Notes under the pieces: generated by a model
Told to the model about the DNA's origin: nothing
The model's input: only the letters and a program-made list of their open reading frames with translations
The model's database searches: none
Shown: positions 1 to 10,312 of the stretch, piece after piece
How positions within the stretch are numbered: position 1 is the stretch's first letter
How the letters are laid out: every line of letters begins with the position of its first letter
Position numbers and translations under genes: made by a program
Source: Adiantum capillus-veneris
Taxonomy: Eukaryota > Streptophyta > Polypodiopsida > Polypodiales > Pteridaceae
Reading direction: 5' to 3'
Length of the DNA stretch: 64,000 nucleotides
Assembly (NCBI GenBank): GCA_014529385.2
Contig: CM043959.1
Location: forward strand, 52,141,753 to 52,205,752

Positions 1-1
1 C

Positions 2-1170
2 TTGCTAAAAGGGGTGACTGGAGCTATCCTCCTTCACAATCCCTTTGAGGTGCTACAAGAAAAGAAATCCCCATACCTTGAAGAACATCCTGATTCTCCT
101 AGTGGCATGGAGGAGGAGATCGGACATGGATCAGTTGTAGAGGAGTTTGTCCCTCTCTCCAATTATGTAAGCTCTAGCTATGCAATCTTGGAATGTGAAA
201 CAATTGAAGACCCGGAAGAAGCACACACACTTTTGGGAGGAAGTCAGAAAGGATAAGGAAGTCAATTGCAAGGCCATCCAAGAACATCATTTGGATGCTC
301 ACAGCAAAAGAAAATATGCATTTGGGAAGAAGTTGGTGTTCTATGGAGAGGGAGTGGATGGGTTCAGTGACGTCCTCTCTATTGTGGACAAGGACTGGGA
401 CCCAAAGTGGTTCTGAATCACCCTCTGGGAGAGTCTTAGGAGTGAGAGTCATGTGGGAAGATCAACCTTTCACCATAGTAAACATATAGGGTCCCTCCAA
501 TGCCAAGAATAAAGCCAAATTGTGGATTCCCTTAAGGATTCCCCTATTGAAGGAGAGTGGCCATTGATAGGTGAATTTAATATGGTGGAGAAGAGCAAGG
601 ATAGAACAAGCTCTGCTAGTCTGTTGGCAGGTTATCACAAAACTAAATGTCTGGGTCTCTATGAGAAATGGGCTACGATGGATCTTTGAAAGTTGGGTCC
701 CTGGAACAGCACGTCAGGCTTCACGTACACAAGCCTCCAGTATGCTCGTACGATGTCCCATCTTGACAGGTGCTATTGCTCTCACCAAGTTGATTAGATC
801 TTGTCGCTGCTTGAGATGAAGCTGCTTTCAATGAAGAGCATGTTAGACCATTTACCTTTATGCTTGAAACTCAAGAAAGCCAAGGGGAAGGGGCAGGCCC
901 CCAAAGGAAGTAAGAAGTTGCTTGTTACTGGGGCACACACCTATTCAAAGACCCTTTGTTTAGAAGGCTTACCATGACAGTTTTGAGCAAACTCAATAAA
1001 GATGTTAATCTGGAAAAACCTAATGCTTGGGACCTATTTTCTAGGAGTATTCAGAAAGCGATCAAAAGCTTGGGTCCTTGGATGAAAAAGGCCAGGGGAG
1101 AGCACTGAAGCAGATTGAAGAGAAGGCTGCTTGTCTTTTGATGGCTGGGTCAACAACACGACATAACTCA
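2..1170 (+). pseudogene. LINE copy 1: L1-type endonuclease fragment, frameshifted
   Basis: This is a broken LINE ORF2, entering from the left edge. In one frame near 183-290 it reads SWNVKQLK...IQEHHL, the start of an APE-type endonuclease (SWNVRGL, QETHL in the family). Near 465-600 it reads FTIVNIYGPSN..LW and IGEFNMVE, the family's TIVNIYGP and GDFNM motifs. Near 755-870 it reads RLDRCYCS then LDHLPLCL, matching the terminal SDHLP motif. The stretch near 930-1110 (FKDPLFRR, NAWDLFSRSIQKAIK) resembles the linker of LINE copy 2 at about 61.1 kb on the other strand. The frame changes several times and stops occur, so it is dead. No RT follows; the copy ends near 1.1-1.2 kb. The family call is by motif, and the exact edges are uncertain. 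Confidence 0.75.
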
Positions 1171-1254
1171 ACTAAGCCTTATTCTCTAAGAGTTATGGAA
1201 TGCTGAGGATTATGGTTATAAACATCATTTGTAATAAGTAGGTAGTTTAGTAGC

Positions 1255-1660
1255 AGAAGCCGAGGTGCAATGGAACTTCCAGATTGTAAATACAAAGCCA
1301 TTTGATCCCTCAAACTCTATTTTAGGTTTAACCTAAGGCGACCTTAGTATATAAGGTACCTAGGTCATTTTGTAAAGAAAACTTTTATCATAATGAAGTT
1401 TTAAGCTGCCTTCGACTGTGTGTGAGAGAGAAAGAGAGAGAGAGAGAGAGCATGAGCTCCATCCTTGCACTACTCCCTGCTCGCTCATTGCATTGTAGAT
1501 ATGACTTCACCATCATGCTAGCCTCGGCAAGAGCTACACGACAACGCCAAGCATTTCTTGCGGAACGGAGCATACACACTCGTGCACCTACGAGCTACTT
1601 GTGGCCGTAAGTATATCAAACGATGTCTGTTTTTTGCCTGCAAGTAGTCGCTAGAATTGA
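1255..1660 (+). repeat. LTR-like fragment related to the LTR of element B
   Basis: By eye this stretch follows the same order of short matches as the element B LTR at 29.57-29.96 kb: ACTTCCAGATTGTA, a TATA-like TATATAA (1348-1354), AGTTTTAAGC, ACTGTGTGTGAGAGAG, a (GA)n run, GAGCTCCATC and GAGCTACACG. The TATA-to-(GA)n spacing is similar in both (about 76 and 84 bases). Neither LTR terminus is recognisable, so it is a scrap of a diverged relative, wedged between LINE copy 1 and the A1 LTR. Confidence 0.45.
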
Positions 1661-1684
1661 AGCGACATAAGCTATGCATAGGTA

Positions 1685-2762
1685 CTCATAATCACTCTGC
1701 TAGCATAGCTTAGCTTAGTAATTAGCATGGTAGAGGAGATGAGCATGCCATTGAAGCTTGGCTCTTGGTTGGATTTGCATTCCATAGCCAAGAGTTGTTG
1801 ATGTAGGCCTCTACTTCTCAATGCTTGGAAAAGGAGATGGAGTTCTTGCTCAACACATGAGTTGTGTGTGTGTAGCAAAGTTGGTGTGTGTAAAATGCCA
1901 ACCTCCTCTCTCTTCTTGGTCAACCCCTCTTCCCGAAAGCTCTTGCGGGCTTCCCATTGGTTCCTGCAAAGCTTAGCCAATAGCAATTAAGAAGCATAGT
2001 TGATAGCGTTGTGACAAGTGTCCCCCTTTCCCCTTTTTTGAGAGCTTTAGATAATTAAAATAAATTATTTAAACTTTCATTGGATCTTTTAGTCTTCTGG
2101 ACAATAGGAATCAAGCAAGCCATTGGGCTGTTGGATGCGCATTAGACCCCTTTGTAGACTATCCAATAGTATTCTAGGGAGCTTAATTTATATTGGTTCT
2201 TTTATCAAGCATTTTTAAATTAATTAGACTAGTTTTACTCTAGCCTAATTCTCATTGGTCCACCTCTATGGCCATCCAATAGGATTTGAGGGGAGATTGG
2301 GGGCAACTGGGCTAGGAGCCTGCCATGTGTCCATTCTTCTCTTTTGGGAGAGCTTGGGTGTGTATGTGTGTGTGTGTGTGTGTGTGTTTCTATCTCTTCC
2401 CCTACCATTAGGGCTCGTCCCCTCCTTCCTAGGGATGTGGGAAGACTTTTTAGTCTTCCCATAACCATCCAATTTTCCCCACTTTTGGCCATTGGATAAT
2501 TTAATAAAATTGAGGAAATTTAGCCTATGGAAGTCTTAATGGAGCCAAACCTTAGGTCTTTTAAGCTCCATTGATGCACATTGCTCTTTTGCAGACTGTC
2601 CCCCTTTGGATCTCTATTTTCCCTCCTTTGGATCCTTGCTGAGACCGGTCTGGCAGCCTTACCAATATTCTAGCTTTGACTCCCCTGGTCCCTCCCCATA
2701 TTAAATGATTAGTTTAACATGAGAAAATCATTTGGGAGAATTAGATATTAGTTTTTATGACA
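1685..2762 (-). mobile_element. 3' LTR of gypsy element A1 (chromovirus family A), truncated
   Basis: The plus strand ends with TTTTTATGACA at 2752-2762, the reverse of the family A LTR start TGTCATAAAAAC seen at 36229 and 48453. Leftward it matches the A2 LTR (35.35-36.0 kb, same strand) and the reverse of the A3 LTR: the block with CATTCCATAGCCAAGAG, the repeated theme of people-of-LTR phrase 'CCAATAG', and GACAAGTGTCC. The 3' (U5) end of the LTR is missing; matching stops near 1685. A (TG)n run lies at about 2362-2387. It belongs to the pol remnant to its right on the minus strand. Confidence 0.75.
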
Positions 2763-2775
2763 TTACCTCTCTCTT
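2763..2775 (-). other. Polypurine tract of A1
   Basis: On the minus strand this reads AAGAGAGAGGTAA directly before the LTR start TGTCATAA. The same purine run precedes the A3 internal LTR at 48440-48452, which supports a plus-strand priming site. Confidence 0.75.
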
Positions 2776-3139
2776 GAAATCATAGTCGTCCTTGACTATG
2801 AGGTAGAGAAGATAAAGTCTAGTCATTAATCTGTTTCCTAGCGGGTAGAGGATCCCTATTTTACCCTATGACACCGTTTTAGAATGGATGACTAGTCCAT
2901 TTGGTGCTTGGGAGCCTTCGCTGCCGCAAGCATGTCTGCACATTAGTCCGTATCAATCTTCCATAGTAGAGTGACAAGCTCTACTTGGTGTTAGGGAGAC
3001 TTCGTCTCCACAAACATGATCCTAAGCATGCATACTTATTAACATTTGTGCACAATAAAGAAAAAAGAGAGTCTTATAAGACAAAAACTTTGTTGATTTG
3101 TACATATTTACATTATATTACTCTAGGGAATCATTGTAA
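2776..3139 (-). other. 3' untranslated region of A1
   Basis: Non-coding stretch between the chromodomain remnant and the polypurine tract. Read on the minus strand it matches the A3 segment at about 48165-48440 (shared phrases include AAGCACCAAGTGGA and ATCCTCTACCCGCTA), so it is the retroelement 3' UTR, with no gene of its own. Confidence 0.65.
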
Positions 3140-3305
3140 GCATTGGGTTATCCTTTAATTGTATGCCTTGCATCCATCTAGCATCTTCAAAAGGATAATT
3201 TTAATATTAAATAAGATATCATCGAATAGTCTTACCGCCTCGTAATACCTTGTCTTCGTGTCGGAGAATGGACTCGGGCTGCAGCACTTCTTCTTGGTCC
3301 TCGAT
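3140..3305 (-). pseudogene. A1 chromodomain remnant at the integrase C-terminus
   Basis: Minus-strand frames give SILRHEDKVLRGGKTIR, a TGA, then a piece ending NYPFEDARWMQGIQL. A chromodomain of plant chromoviruses has this layout: a short strand, then a YLVKWKGYP..ATWE-like core. The A3 copy near 47.85-48.0 kb retains a similar ILRQEHKVLRNGK start. This places family A in the chromovirus branch of Ty3/gypsy, where the domain steers integration through histone binding. In-frame stops show that it is inactive. Confidence 0.6.
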
Positions 3306-3608
3306 CTCCGGTGGGTCTTCAATGATTGCTTCTTGAGGTGGCTCTCCTCTGTAAGGCTTTAGTAGGCTCACATGGAAAGCATTGTGTATGAGCCAATGGT
3401 TGAGGAACTTGAGTTAATAGGTCATCTCACATAATGGCCTAAGAATGTGAAAGGGACCATAGTATCTTTTTGCTAACTTAGCATAGTACTTTTGTGTCCC
3501 GTAGGATTCTTGCCCGTTGTGTGCCTTAATCGAACCTTGAGAAACTTAAGCAAGACCCAATCATTTTGCGAAGATCTTCCCATGTAGCTTGAGTAGCAGG
3601 GGACTTTT

Positions 3609-3944
3609 TTATCTTCCCTCTATCACCTCAAAAGGTGCTTTTCCCATAGAAGTATGTACAATGTTATTGTAAGCATACTCCACTAAAGGTAAGTACTTCT
3701 CCCATTGGGACTTTTGATCTACTTCTGTGACATAAGCTTTTAGTAGATCAAGAATTGTTAGGTTAGCTATTTCACTTTGGCCATTCGTTTGCGGGTGATA
3801 GACCGAAGATAAGTTTAGCCTTGTACCTAAATTCTCAAAGAGACCCTTCCAGAAGTTACTAGTCATTCTAGGATCTCTATTCGACACTATGGACATTGGC
3901 AAGCAGTGGTACTTGAAGATTTGTGATATAAAGAGGGTTTCCAT
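3609..3944 (-). pseudogene. A1 integrase catalytic core, C-terminal part
   Basis: This 111-codon open frame covers the second Asp to the Glu of the retroviral-type integrase core. It reads SNRDPRMTSNFWKG, where SDRDPRF is usual and the catalytic Asp is kept, and later HPQTNGQSEIANLT, where the Glu in QSE is kept. LVEYAYNNIVHTSMGKAPFE is the usual downstream motif. The first catalytic Asp lies upstream in another frame near 4.04 kb (MDFNFG read on the minus strand), so a frameshift separates the halves. The A2 element has the matching segment at 30.4-30.8 kb. Confidence 0.85.
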
Positions 3945-3992
3945 TTGATGGGCCTTGATAGAATTGTGCTTGTTTGCTAAACCCGTCCACTA

Positions 3993-4439
3993 TCATCCAT
4001 ATTCCTGTATTCCCATGGATAGACTTGGGAAATCCAAAGTTAAAATCCATGGATATTCTCTCCCATGGTGAATTAGGGAAGCAGGTTGCTTCCCTCTATC
4101 AAACTTTGTCTTTTGGCATACCATACATTTTGAAACATACTCTTGTATGTTTGCTTTTATGGCAGGCCAGTAGAAGTATGTTTCTATCCCTTTTAGGGTA
4201 GATTGAATCCCTCTATGCCCCGCATAAGGAGGAGCATGAGATTCATACATTACTTTCTCATGTAGGGAGTTAGTAACACATAGCCTATTGCCATAGAGAA
4301 GATAACCATCTTGTAAGGTAAGTTCTTCCTTCTTCCCTAGTGCAAGAGCGGAAATCACATCTTTAAAATCGAGATCAATAGCGTACTCATCTATCATAGA
4401 AGATAGATCATTGTGAGTTGCTATGGATACCACATTCAC
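3993..4439 (-). pseudogene. A1 integrase zinc-binding (HHCC) domain
   Basis: This 148-codon frame begins right after the TGA that ends the RNase H frame. It contains VMYESHAPPYAGHRG, TYFYWPAIKANI and YVSKCMVCQKTKFD, the H-H-C-C zinc-binding module of gypsy integrases. It then runs towards the first catalytic Asp and loses frame near 3.99 kb. It joins DNA ends during insertion in a live element; here it is part of a decayed pol. Confidence 0.85.
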
Positions 4440-4445
4440 TCTCGG

Positions 4446-5104
4446 TCATCTTGAGAGTGCTTCGGCTACTTGATTATGCTTGCCAACAATGTGAACAATA
4501 TGAAAATGGAATTGCAAAAGAAAATTTTCCCACCTCATTTGTTTGTTGGAGAGCTTGGTCTGCGTCATGAAGTACTTAAGGCTTTGGTGATCCGTTCGTA
4601 GAATGAAAGGAGTCCCCAATAAATAGTGCTTCCACGAGTCTAGAGCATGTAGGACCGCTAAGAGTTCCTTCTCATATATACCTAGAGCTTGCTCAATAGG
4701 GTCGAGCCTTTGAATTTCGTAGGCTATGGCGTGCCCTTCTTGGAGAAAAACAGCTCCAAGGCAATCACCATAGGCGTCACATTGGACCTCAAATGGCTTT
4801 GAGAGATCCGACAGTGTAAGCATAGGTTGATAGATAAGCTCTTCTTTAAACTTTTTTAAAGCATTGTTCTCCTTGGTGGACGATATATACCTAATGTTTT
4901 TCTTTGTTAGGTTATCTAATGGTCTCGCGATTTGTAAGAACTTTTCTATGAAGCATCTATAGTATGCAAACATACCTATAAAGCTTCTTAGTTCATGCAA
5001 ATTCCTTGGATTAGGCCATCCTTCTATTACCTCTAACTTTGATGGATCCATTTGGATGCCATCTTGAGAGATAATGTGACCTAAATGTTGAATCTCTTGT
5101 AACT
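4446..5104 (-). pseudogene. A1 pol: RT connection and RNase H
   Basis: From about 5104 the minus strand reads the end of the RT (GHIISQDGIQMDPSKLEVI), the connection (RNLHELRSFIGMFAYYRCFI), then RNase H with FEVQCDAYGDCLGAVFLQEG, YEKELLAVLHAL and LRTDHQSLKYF. The catalytic Asp/Glu/Asp positions are present. The frame ends with ALSR followed by TGA at 4446-4448; the A2 copy has the same stop at the same codon. Homology to A2 stops near 5104, where Penelope-like sequence starts, so the RT core, protease, gag and 5' LTR of A1 are absent. Confidence 0.85.
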
Positions 5105-5109
5105 TCCCC

Positions 5110-6310
5110 TTATGAGGTCACCTATAATATTTCAAAATATCTTGAAAGTATAGGGTATTTTATTCAAAATACCAAACTTCCTGTACTTTTTCCCACCTAT
5201 AAGTTACACAAGCATAAGTTTAGATGGATATCTGATGCATCGAATAGTATTTTTCTAACATTACCAAAGATATTACTCTTTGTCTTGACCTAATTCTTTC
5301 AGAATTTGAAAATGTCTGTGCCTCTAAACAAAAAATATGCTTAAACTTTCTTCAAATTCACTATAACTCATTCTGGTTGGTAAAAAATGCCACTGAGGTT
5401 ACAATAAACCTCCCTAAACAAAATTTTCATCTCTTCACAGCTGATATTACTCAGTGCTATGAGAATACCTTTTGGAAGGTGAATTAGGAGTGAAAGACGT
5501 TCTATCTCAGAGGATTAAACTAGCCTTCAAGAATGCTAGGATTAATGGATTCTTTTACATATCGCTCTCCAGAAAACCTAGATGGATTAAAAAACCAAAA
5601 TCTTCTCATCCCCTTCACTTTGATGATGTAAAATATTCAATGACATAGCTTGGGTACTTGATAATTGTACCATCCTCTTTGGAGGATAGTGCTTTAATGA
5701 AAGCCAGGGCATTCCCATGGGATTTTCCTGCTCACCTATAATGTGTAATCTATACTTAGCCTTCTTTGAATACAAATGGTTTCTCAAAACCACGAGCGAC
5801 AAAAGTAATTATCATAAACTTTTACTTTTTAATCATACTTACAGATATATGGATGACTTATTAAGCCTCAACAATAAATTATTCTGGATGAGATTAATCA
5901 TGTTTATCCCAACCGCTTAAAAATTGAATCAACCTTTAAACACGCGTTCACTACACCAACTGCCTTTTTTGCCACTACTATCCAATTCCTTAACTTTTCA
6001 ATTGAACTACATAACCCTTGTGTGGGAGACTATGACCAAAAGTTCTCTTGGAAAAGAGACCTTTTAGATATCCCACCTTTTGAATTCTTAAAAAAGAACA
6101 GTAACTGTCCACAAAAGACTACTCTTAGTACGTGTATCAGCCTCCTATACCTTATAGTTTACTCCTCTTCCAATTGCTTCTTGGCTTGGGAAGATATTGA
6201 GATTCTTGTACATAAATTTAAATTGCCTTAATGGTTTCAAAAGAAAGGACATCATTAATAAAATCATACAATCCCTTTCTAAAATCGATTGACCTGGCTT
6301 ACATTTCAAC
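5110..6310 (+). pseudogene. Penelope-like element reverse transcriptase remnant
   Basis: Pieces of one RT appear in order across several frames: PTYKLHKHKFRWISDAS (about 5195), NFHLFTADITQCYENT (about 5420, motif A with its Asp), LKDVLSQRIKLAFKNA, FNDIAWVLDNCTILFGG, then QGIPMGFSCSPIMCNLYL (about 5700-5760) and YRYMDDLLSLNN (about 5840-5880), with both motif C aspartates. The IPMGFSCSP and YxDDL..LN combination is what I associate with Penelope-like (telomerase-related) RTs rather than LTR or L1 elements. An open stretch at 6022-6231 continues with the C-terminal region. No GIY-YIG endonuclease is visible on either side. Frameshifts and stops make it dead. Confidence 0.65.
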
Positions 6311-6337
6311 CACATTAACCTCATTTCTCTGATTAGG

Positions 6338-6366
6338 TAGTAGGCCCATTCACAATGGGCCTACTA
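6338..6366. repeat. 13-bp perfect inverted repeat with 3-nt loop
   Basis: TAGTAGGCCCATT and its exact reverse complement flank the loop CAC. It starts about 30 bases after the end of the Penelope-like RT homology. It could be a structural element of that retroelement's end or a chance palindrome. I found no hammerhead core (CTGATGA...GAAA) next to it. Confidence 0.7.
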
Positions 6367-6861
6367 TCGACCCATTGTGTATGGTGCCTGGGACAGGGCG
6401 GGTATAAGCGTGCACACGTGCATGCACGCACACACACAGACATCTACACATGTATACCTTTACAGCTGGTTGATTATATAAAAAAACATATTTTTTACAT
6501 ACATAGATCGCTACTTACCTTGTGTATTATTCCTAATTTGAAAATCTAAACTATAGAAACTAAGTCGGTAAGGTTTTTTTAAATAGGGGGTAACCCTCCT
6601 CCTAATACCTTATGGTTACCCACCCCTTAGGAGATTTTGTAAGGATCGTGGCCTTCATTACCTTAATTAAATCTCACACCTATTGGGGCTCTCTGTCCCC
6701 CTTGGCTATATTACAACACGCAGTAGCCTATACACTTGCTCTCTTTCCCTCTAAACTCCCCGTATGCAAGCAAGAGTGTCCATAGAGGCGGCTTGGGAGA
6801 TCGTAGCCATTGAGTAACCGATCGTGGGGTGTCTTCTCACCATTTAGCTAGCCGGATGCGC

Positions 6862-6870
6862 TATATAAGG
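6862..6870 (+). promoter_or_regulatory. TATA-like box in an LTR-like or promoter-like stretch
   Basis: TATATAAGG follows a GC-richer stretch and precedes a pyrimidine-rich leader and the 68-bp duplication. The arrangement resembles the U3-R part of an LTR, but no termini, primer site or partner copy were recognised, so the call is weak. Confidence 0.25.
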
Positions 6871-6942
6871 TGAGGGTGCTTTGGCCCCTCACTTAGTCTG
6901 TGGGTGTTTCTTATTTGTGTGTGTATTTCAAAGCAAGGAGTG

Positions 6943-7078
6943 AGGGCTTTAACATTGTGCAGCTATGGAAGTCGTTGGACTACCATCACAGGTTGGTATT
7001 CTCCTTGGCAAGGGCTTTAACATTGTGCAGCTATGGAAGTCATTGAACTACCATCATAGGTTGATATTCTCCTTGGCA
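6943..7078. repeat. Tandem duplication, 2 x 68 bp
   Basis: The unit beginning AGGGCTTTAACATTG spans 6943-7010 and repeats at 7011-7078 with about five substitutions (for example GTCGTTGGAC versus GTCATTGAAC). A third copy starts (AGGGTACC) and is lost. Confidence 0.85.
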
Positions 7079-7079
7079 A

Positions 7080-8580
7080 GGGTACCTTGATTAATGGTGT
7101 TGTACATACTGCATGAATACTTCATTATTAATGTTGCACAGGCATTGCCTGGCTTAACCTGGTTTTCATGTTGGGAATTCTGTCGTAATTGCATACTATG
7201 CATAAACTAATAGTTTATGGGAGGGATGGTGAAAACACTTTGGTCGGGGAGACCCGTTCTTTTTGATAAAATTGGAGATAATTATTGATGGGTTTAAAGA
7301 TTTTTTTACTAATCACACTGATTATTGTTTGGTTTTTTAGGGGTTTTTATAGTAGGATGTTGGCTTCTTATAACAAAGGACTTTTGATAACTTGTATGGT
7401 GCCCTAAATTCATTATGGTTGAACCCATGCATAACCATAGTAGTGGTTCTTGATTTGCAGTAATTGGACAGTAAAAATTTGGGATCTTTTGGTAATTGGT
7501 ACTGACGTTTGTATGGTCGGCCATGCGCAACCTAAAGATGTGGCTTTTTTCACTCTGTATCTGACGCGTGGAAAAATCTGCATATTACTGCGTGGTGTAA
7601 ATGGGGTTTCCTCTTCCCTTATGCCGTCTTTTGGGATTATTATACTTGCTAATAGTCTTGCGCATTGTCTTATATAGCATGACGCTGAAAGAACGGTAAA
7701 ACAAATATGGGTTTTTCTTTTTGATAGACAAGCTATAATAGGTTACTGGTTTTGGCTCATTTAATGGGTTTTTTTCCTCATTTGGCATGCAAACTGAGGT
7801 AAGTTGAATCCCGAATGGGCATGAGAAATCTGAATTAGCATGATAACACTGTAGAGTTTTGTTACCTTAAAAAATGGAATATTTTCTTTTTGAGAAATAT
7901 TTTTAGCTGTTTTTTGGGATACTTTATGGCTTCAAGGTACTTAAAAAAGCTAGAAAAATTTGGAGCTTGACAAAACTGGCAAAGTATTTCTGGTATTGAA
8001 AGACTGATCTAAGAAATGTTATGGGGATTAAAACTCTTGGTTCAGGAGAGATGGTGGTTTTTTTTTTCAAAATGGTATATATGGTATTGGATTTTTAATT
8101 AAAAAAATGGGGATATACAAATACCATACTTATAAGTACTTCTTTTAAAATCTTTGGGGTAACTAAAACCAAAAGACTAAAATACATGAACACTTTGGAC
8201 AGTGGTTCTAAGTTTTAAAAAAGTTGTAAGACGGACATGGATAACAAAACTGATATAGTCCATTGACACCTATAAAACACATCCAAAACTAACGTATTTG
8301 TTGTCTTGTTTGGATGTATGTAAGTGAGGACTCTATCCTTTCTTGGAATTTTTTTGGCTTAAAGCTATTGTCTGTTAGATAGTACACTTTCTCTTACCAC
8401 TTGGGAAGTAATTCTTTATTGGATCACTATCATTGTATACTAGACGTGGCTTCATTCTCATATGCCATGTACAAATATAATTCTAAGACTGATTTGTTAC
8501 TAATTTTTGCCTTTTCTCTAAAACCAACTGTCTTTTGAATGTAAAAGTTCATTTACGTTTTATTACATAAGTTAAAACAG
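7080..8580. other. Unassigned stretch
   Basis: About 1.5 kb of AT-rich sequence with only short frames on both strands. No retroelement motif, RNA gene or domain was recognised. Decayed repeat DNA is the likeliest content. Confidence 0.5.
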
Positions 8581-8582
8581 CT

Positions 8583-8594
8583 ACACACACACAC

Positions 8595-8661
<67 letters not shown>

Positions 8662-8665
8662 GAGA
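8583..8665. repeat. Compound microsatellite (AC)n(AG)n
   Basis: A short (AC)n run changes to a long (AG)n run with one interruption near 8651. On the minus strand it follows directly after a LINE-3 3' end (8666 upward), so it can be read as that copy's repeat tail. Confidence 0.95.
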
Positions 8666-9065
8666 AGTATTGTCATCAAAGGTGATATTATGATCTATGG
8701 GACCAGTGCACCATGCTAGGTTGACTAATGGCTCTCGATGCTTGAGGATTATGGAGATGAGCGTGAAAATTGAGTATCCATGAAGTAACTGGAAGGCTAC
8801 AAATGTGACGAAAGCAAGTTTGAATGTGATAAAAGCTGAGCACTCAAGTTGGGTAAGAAGCTAAGCCTACTAAACCTGCAAGGGGTATAGTGTATGCGCA
8901 ATAATGGAGAACACTTCCCAAAAGTCCCTATACCATAATTCATAGAAAAGGGAGTGGGAGCTAAATTGGATCACTTTGTAGGTGGAAAGTGCAGATGATA
9001 AGATAGGCTCAAGAATTTAAAGGTGAGTTCAATAGATCATCTCCCTATGTGGACGACAACATAGG
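8666..9065 (-). mobile_element. LINE-3 family 3' end, 5'-truncated
   Basis: The minus strand reads TGGTCCCATAGATCA...TTGATGACAATACTT followed by (CT)n, matching the LINE-3 terminus at 13797-13837. Its upstream part parallels the copy at 57.4-57.8 kb: AAAAGCTGAGCACTCAAGT, AAGGGGTATAGTGTATGCG and AGGGAGTGGGAGCTAAATTGG on the plus strand have counterparts there in the same order. No coding frame survives. Confidence 0.65.
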
Positions 9066-9539
9066 CACAAGAATTGAAAGGTGAGTTCAATAGATCATCT
9101 CTCAAATATTAACGTGCTTTAGCAATTGATGGACATACAGTAATTTGGATTGTTATAAATTATTACAACTTGATTATTTAATTTGATGTTTGAAGTTTTC
9201 AGCCATCACCATAATATAGTTAAGGTTATCATGATTCAATGTCACTCTCTTACATCACCATTCATTATCAACGCATTAGTAAGTGTATGGTCATGATGAT
9301 GAAGTGTGGGATATCGCTTTTAAAGAATGATTTCTTGGTAGGAAAATTTATGCTTCAAAGACATGGGTCTCCTACTTCATCATAGTGTGTTGAGACAATA
9401 AGATGATGATGGCACTACTCCAATTTCCTTTTAACGAACACATTTAGCTTCAAGTTTTACTGAATTTGATTAGGTTTGGTTTCACCCACCAATTTCCAAC
9501 ACTATCTCTCATCGCACGAGCTCTATAAGTTCGCCCTTG
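9066..9539. other. Unassigned stretch
   Basis: AT-rich, no recognisable gene or element, only short frames. It ends at a CT/CA microsatellite. Confidence 0.5.
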
Positions 9540-9656
<117 letters not shown>

Positions 9657-9835
9657 AGAGAGAGGAAACGAGAGTGTGGACAATCAATGAGAAATTTGGA
9701 TGGATCAAACTCATTGATATTTGCTTTATCTCAGTCTCAATCTCATGTTCACCTAGCTAAAGTTTGATTGTAGTAATGACTTAAGATTGCATTGTGTGTA
9801 GTTTAAAGCTTCAATTACAAAATAATCATGGAAAA

Positions 9836-9963
9836 ACTCTTTTATTTTTATTAATACAAAGTGATTAAGAAGAAGAATGTCTCTTTTCTTTTTCAAACAC
9901 TCTTTTATTTTTATTAATACAAAGTGATTAAGAGAGAAAGAATGTCTATAATCTTTTTCAAAC
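9836..9963. repeat. Tandem duplication, about 63-65 bp unit x 2
   Basis: The unit starting ACTCTTTTATTTTTATTAAT occurs at 9836-9898 and again at 9899-9963 with small indels. The 104-codon minus-strand frame across it owes its internal repeat to this duplication and shows no known domain. Confidence 0.85.
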
Positions 9964-10224
9964 AATGATAGGTAGATAAATAAGGCCAGAGAGCCTATCC
10001 ATGCCATTAACAAAGCCCCCCACAATGCACACACACATGGTGCATCAATATGTCCAGTACCTAGCATAGCACATAGGTGAACAAAGAGTTAGGTAAGCAG
10101 GCAACTTCAGGGCCAATTACTTCAAATCAGAGAAAATTCACAACGGCGCTTTATATAGTTTTGTGTATTCCTTTGTAATGAACAATGTTGTATGTGAAGA
10201 TTCCCTTTTGCTTTGTGTGTGCAT

Positions 10225-10235
10225 GCGCGCGCGCG

Positions 10236-10308
<73 letters not shown>
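10225..10308. repeat. Compound microsatellite (GC)n(GA)n
   Basis: About 26 bases of alternating GC change abruptly to about 58 bases of GA. The (GC)n part is a classic Z-DNA-prone sequence. Confidence 0.97.

Positions 10309-10309
<1 letters not shown>

Positions 10310-10312
<3 letters not shown>

Noticed and set aside
6300-6480. Hammerhead ribozyme of a Penelope-like element
   Set aside because: A hairpin is present but I could not find the conserved CTGATGA and GAAA core.
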